From Anaeromyxobacter oryzisoli (GTDB lineage Bacteria; Myxococcota; Myxococcia; Myxococcales; Anaeromyxobacteraceae): a DNA stretch of 51,323 nt. Position 1 is the first letter of the stretch, and the number at the start of each line of letters is the position of its first letter. A program made the position numbers and the translations under genes. The DNA lies in the NCBI RefSeq assembly GCF_022690765.1, contig NZ_JALCZA010000033.1, positions 1 through 51,323 on the forward strand, given 5' to 3'. Under the pieces are notes generated by a model. It did no database searches. It had not been told where the DNA came from and saw nothing but the letters and a program-made list of their open reading frames with translations. Of the stretch, positions 50,464-51,323 are shown piece by piece.

Positions 50464-51323
50464 CTAACGCCGCCGCCGCGGCTCGCGGCCGAAGAAGCCA
50501 TGACCGATCTCGCCGTCGTCGTGTTCGTCGCCATCCTCGTGTTCGCCGCGACGCGGATCTCCGCGCTCGGGGACGCGCTCGGCCGGGCCGTCGCCCGCCA
50601 CGGGCGACGCGCCGGAGACGACCCCCCGCGGGAGGGGAGCGGCACCTCCGCCTCGCCCGAGGCCCGGCCGTAACGGCTCCGCGCGCCGGGCCGCCTCGCG
50701 CGGGGCGGCCCGCGCCGAGGCGAGGCGCGCGGCGACCGCGCGAACGAACGGGTGGACGGCCCCGTCGCGCGAGAGCTCCGCGAGGTCCGCCGCCGCGAGG
50801 GACGGCAGGAGCTCCACGGCGACGGCGGTCTCGACGAAGGGGTTCTGCGCGATCGCGAGCGCCACCGCGGGCCGCGTCCGCCAGCGCCGCGCCTCGAGGA
50901 GGCACCGCAGCGTCCCCGGCCGGATCGGCCGCCGCGCCGCGAGCCGGATCACGAGGTCCTCGGTGAGCCGAGGGTTCCGGAGCAGCTCGCGCACGACCGC
51001 CGGCTCGCCCTCCGCGGCGAGGCGCGCGAGCAGGTCCGGATCGCGCTGCGCCCGCGCCGCCGCCTTCTTGTGACCGAGCGTGAGATGGGCGAGGCGCGGG
51101 TCGGCCCGGTCGCGCGGCGGCTGGTAGGCCCGCGCCGGTGGCGGCGCGGCGAGCACGCCGGCGATCTCGAGGAGCCCGCGCTCCGTCGCCAGGGCGTAGA
51201 GCTCGGCGCGCCAGGCGTACGTCAGCTCGGGATCGGGGCGCGCCAGGGCCGTCGCGGCCGCGGCCCACGCCGCGCGCTCGGCCCCGCCACCGCCTCGGGC
51301 GAGCGCGGCGAGCCGGTCCGCCG
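50464..51323 (-). CDS. HEAT-like repeat protein, 5' end outside the window
   Basis: An open reading frame that enters from the right edge and continues to 50464, at least 285 residues in view. It has no start in the window; GTG at 51156 is possible but the sequence upstream (DPELTYAWRAELYALATERG) also looks protein-like. The middle has short helical repeats (VVRELLRNPRLTEDLVIRLAAR, then ALAIAQNPFVETAVAVELL), as in HEAT or leucine-rich-variant proteins common in myxobacteria. The last 60 residues are Asp/Glu/Arg/Gly-rich and lie opposite the TatA-like gene, so the true end may be earlier or this tail may be real. Function unknown. Confidence 0.6.
   Translation of the reverse strand, partial: ADRLAALARGGGGAERAAWAAAATALARPDPELTYAWRAELYALATERGLLEIAGVLAAPPPARAYQPPRDRADPRLAHLTLGHKKAAARAQRDPDLLARLAAEGEPAVVRELLRNPRLTEDLVIRLAARRPIRPGTLRCLLEARRWRTRPAVALAIAQNPFVETAVAVELLPSLAAADLAELSRDGAVHPFVRAVAARLASARAAPREAARRAEPLRPGLGRGGGAAPLPRGVVSGASPVAGDGPAERVPERGDPRRGEHEDGDEHDDGEIGHGFFGREPRRRR
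50500..50673 (+). CDS. TatA/TatE-like small membrane protein
   Basis: A 57-residue protein. The first 17 residues are a hydrophobic helix (LAVVVFVAILVFAA). The turn TRISALGDALGRAV has the Phe-x4-Leu-Gly amphipathic-helix layout of TatA, followed by a polar, Pro/Gly-rich tail. This is the layout of twin-arginine translocase pore subunits, though shorter than normal TatA. Third codon positions are G or C in nearly all codons, as in expressed genes here. Only a weak GAAGAA ribosome site precedes the ATG. It lies entirely opposite the 3' end of the HEAT-like gene. No tatB or tatC is nearby. Could also be an unrelated single-pass peptide. Confidence 0.55.
   Translation: MTDLAVVVFVAILVFAATRISALGDALGRAVARHGRRAGDDPPREGSGTSASPEARP

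Noticed and set aside
1-51323. CRISPR array, integrase-tRNA junction or toxin-antitoxin pair
   Set aside because: I looked for regularly spaced repeats, tRNA ends and small paired genes with toxin motifs on both strands and saw none.

Overview
The window is a very GC-rich chromosomal stretch (G or C at almost every third codon position) that looks like a member of Myxococcota, most probably an Anaeromyxobacter relative. That placement is an inference. It rests on base composition, the gene families present (multiheme CxxCH lipoprotein, ruvCAB order, cytochrome bd, sigma-54 activators, the HNH family common in that group) and gene style. It is mostly housekeeping and small accessory genes. I see no prophage, integron, CRISPR array, rRNA or tRNA, and the only mobile-like items are one palindromic repeat element and one broken HNH gene.

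Layout. 1-9.8 kb: an acyl-CoA-synthetase-like ligase, an FmdE-family zinc protein, a nitroreductase, a SNF2 helicase with two SWIM zinc fingers, an iron-sulfur flavoprotein, a small Cys protein, thioredoxin 2 and a porin. 9.9-15.5 kb: a chemoreceptor, a small lipoprotein, a seven-heme lipoprotein with a candidate sigma-54 promoter, and a sigma-54 activator next to it. 15.9-22.8 kb: an HPP membrane protein, an HpnR-like radical SAM hopanoid methylase, an acetyl-CoA hydrolase/transferase, a STAS protein, Ku, a repeat element, a two-gene holin-like/DUF3618-like membrane operon, and a Cys-rich metal-binding protein with a gene remnant. 23-29.3 kb: lpxC, an intergenic region full of nested inverted repeats, a rhomboid protease, a 32-bp tandem duplication spanning the ends of the rhomboid and ruvB genes, ruvCAB and kup.

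29.4-37.1 kb: a MATE exporter, archease plus RtcB (pair 1), a small coiled-coil protein, a YyaL-type thioredoxin-fold protein, about 590 bp without a recognisable gene, and a frameshifted HNH gene. 37.4-44.5 kb: a sensor kinase and NtrC-type regulator, threonine aldolase, an alpha/beta hydrolase, then a second archease plus RtcB (pair 2). 44.5-51.3 kb: a YiiX-like papain-fold hydrolase, cydAB, a beta-barrel protein, a glycerophosphodiesterase, a 57-residue TatA-like protein, and a repeat protein cut by the window edge whose 3' end overlaps the TatA-like gene on the other strand.

Functional themes. Redox and respiration: seven-heme lipoprotein, cydAB, thioredoxins, flavoproteins. RNA repair: two RtcB/archease pairs, both RtcB proteins with all metal and guanylylation residues, but the second archease has lost its Asp signature. 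DNA repair: ruvCAB, Ku without a LigD here, SNF2 helicase. Envelope: LpxC, HpnR, porin, rhomboid, GDPD, TatA-like protein. The signals I rank highest are the sigma-54 promoter/activator pair at the multiheme gene, the duplicated and diverged RtcB/archease system, the nested inverted repeats upstream of lpxC and the rhomboid gene, and the overlooked TatA-like gene.
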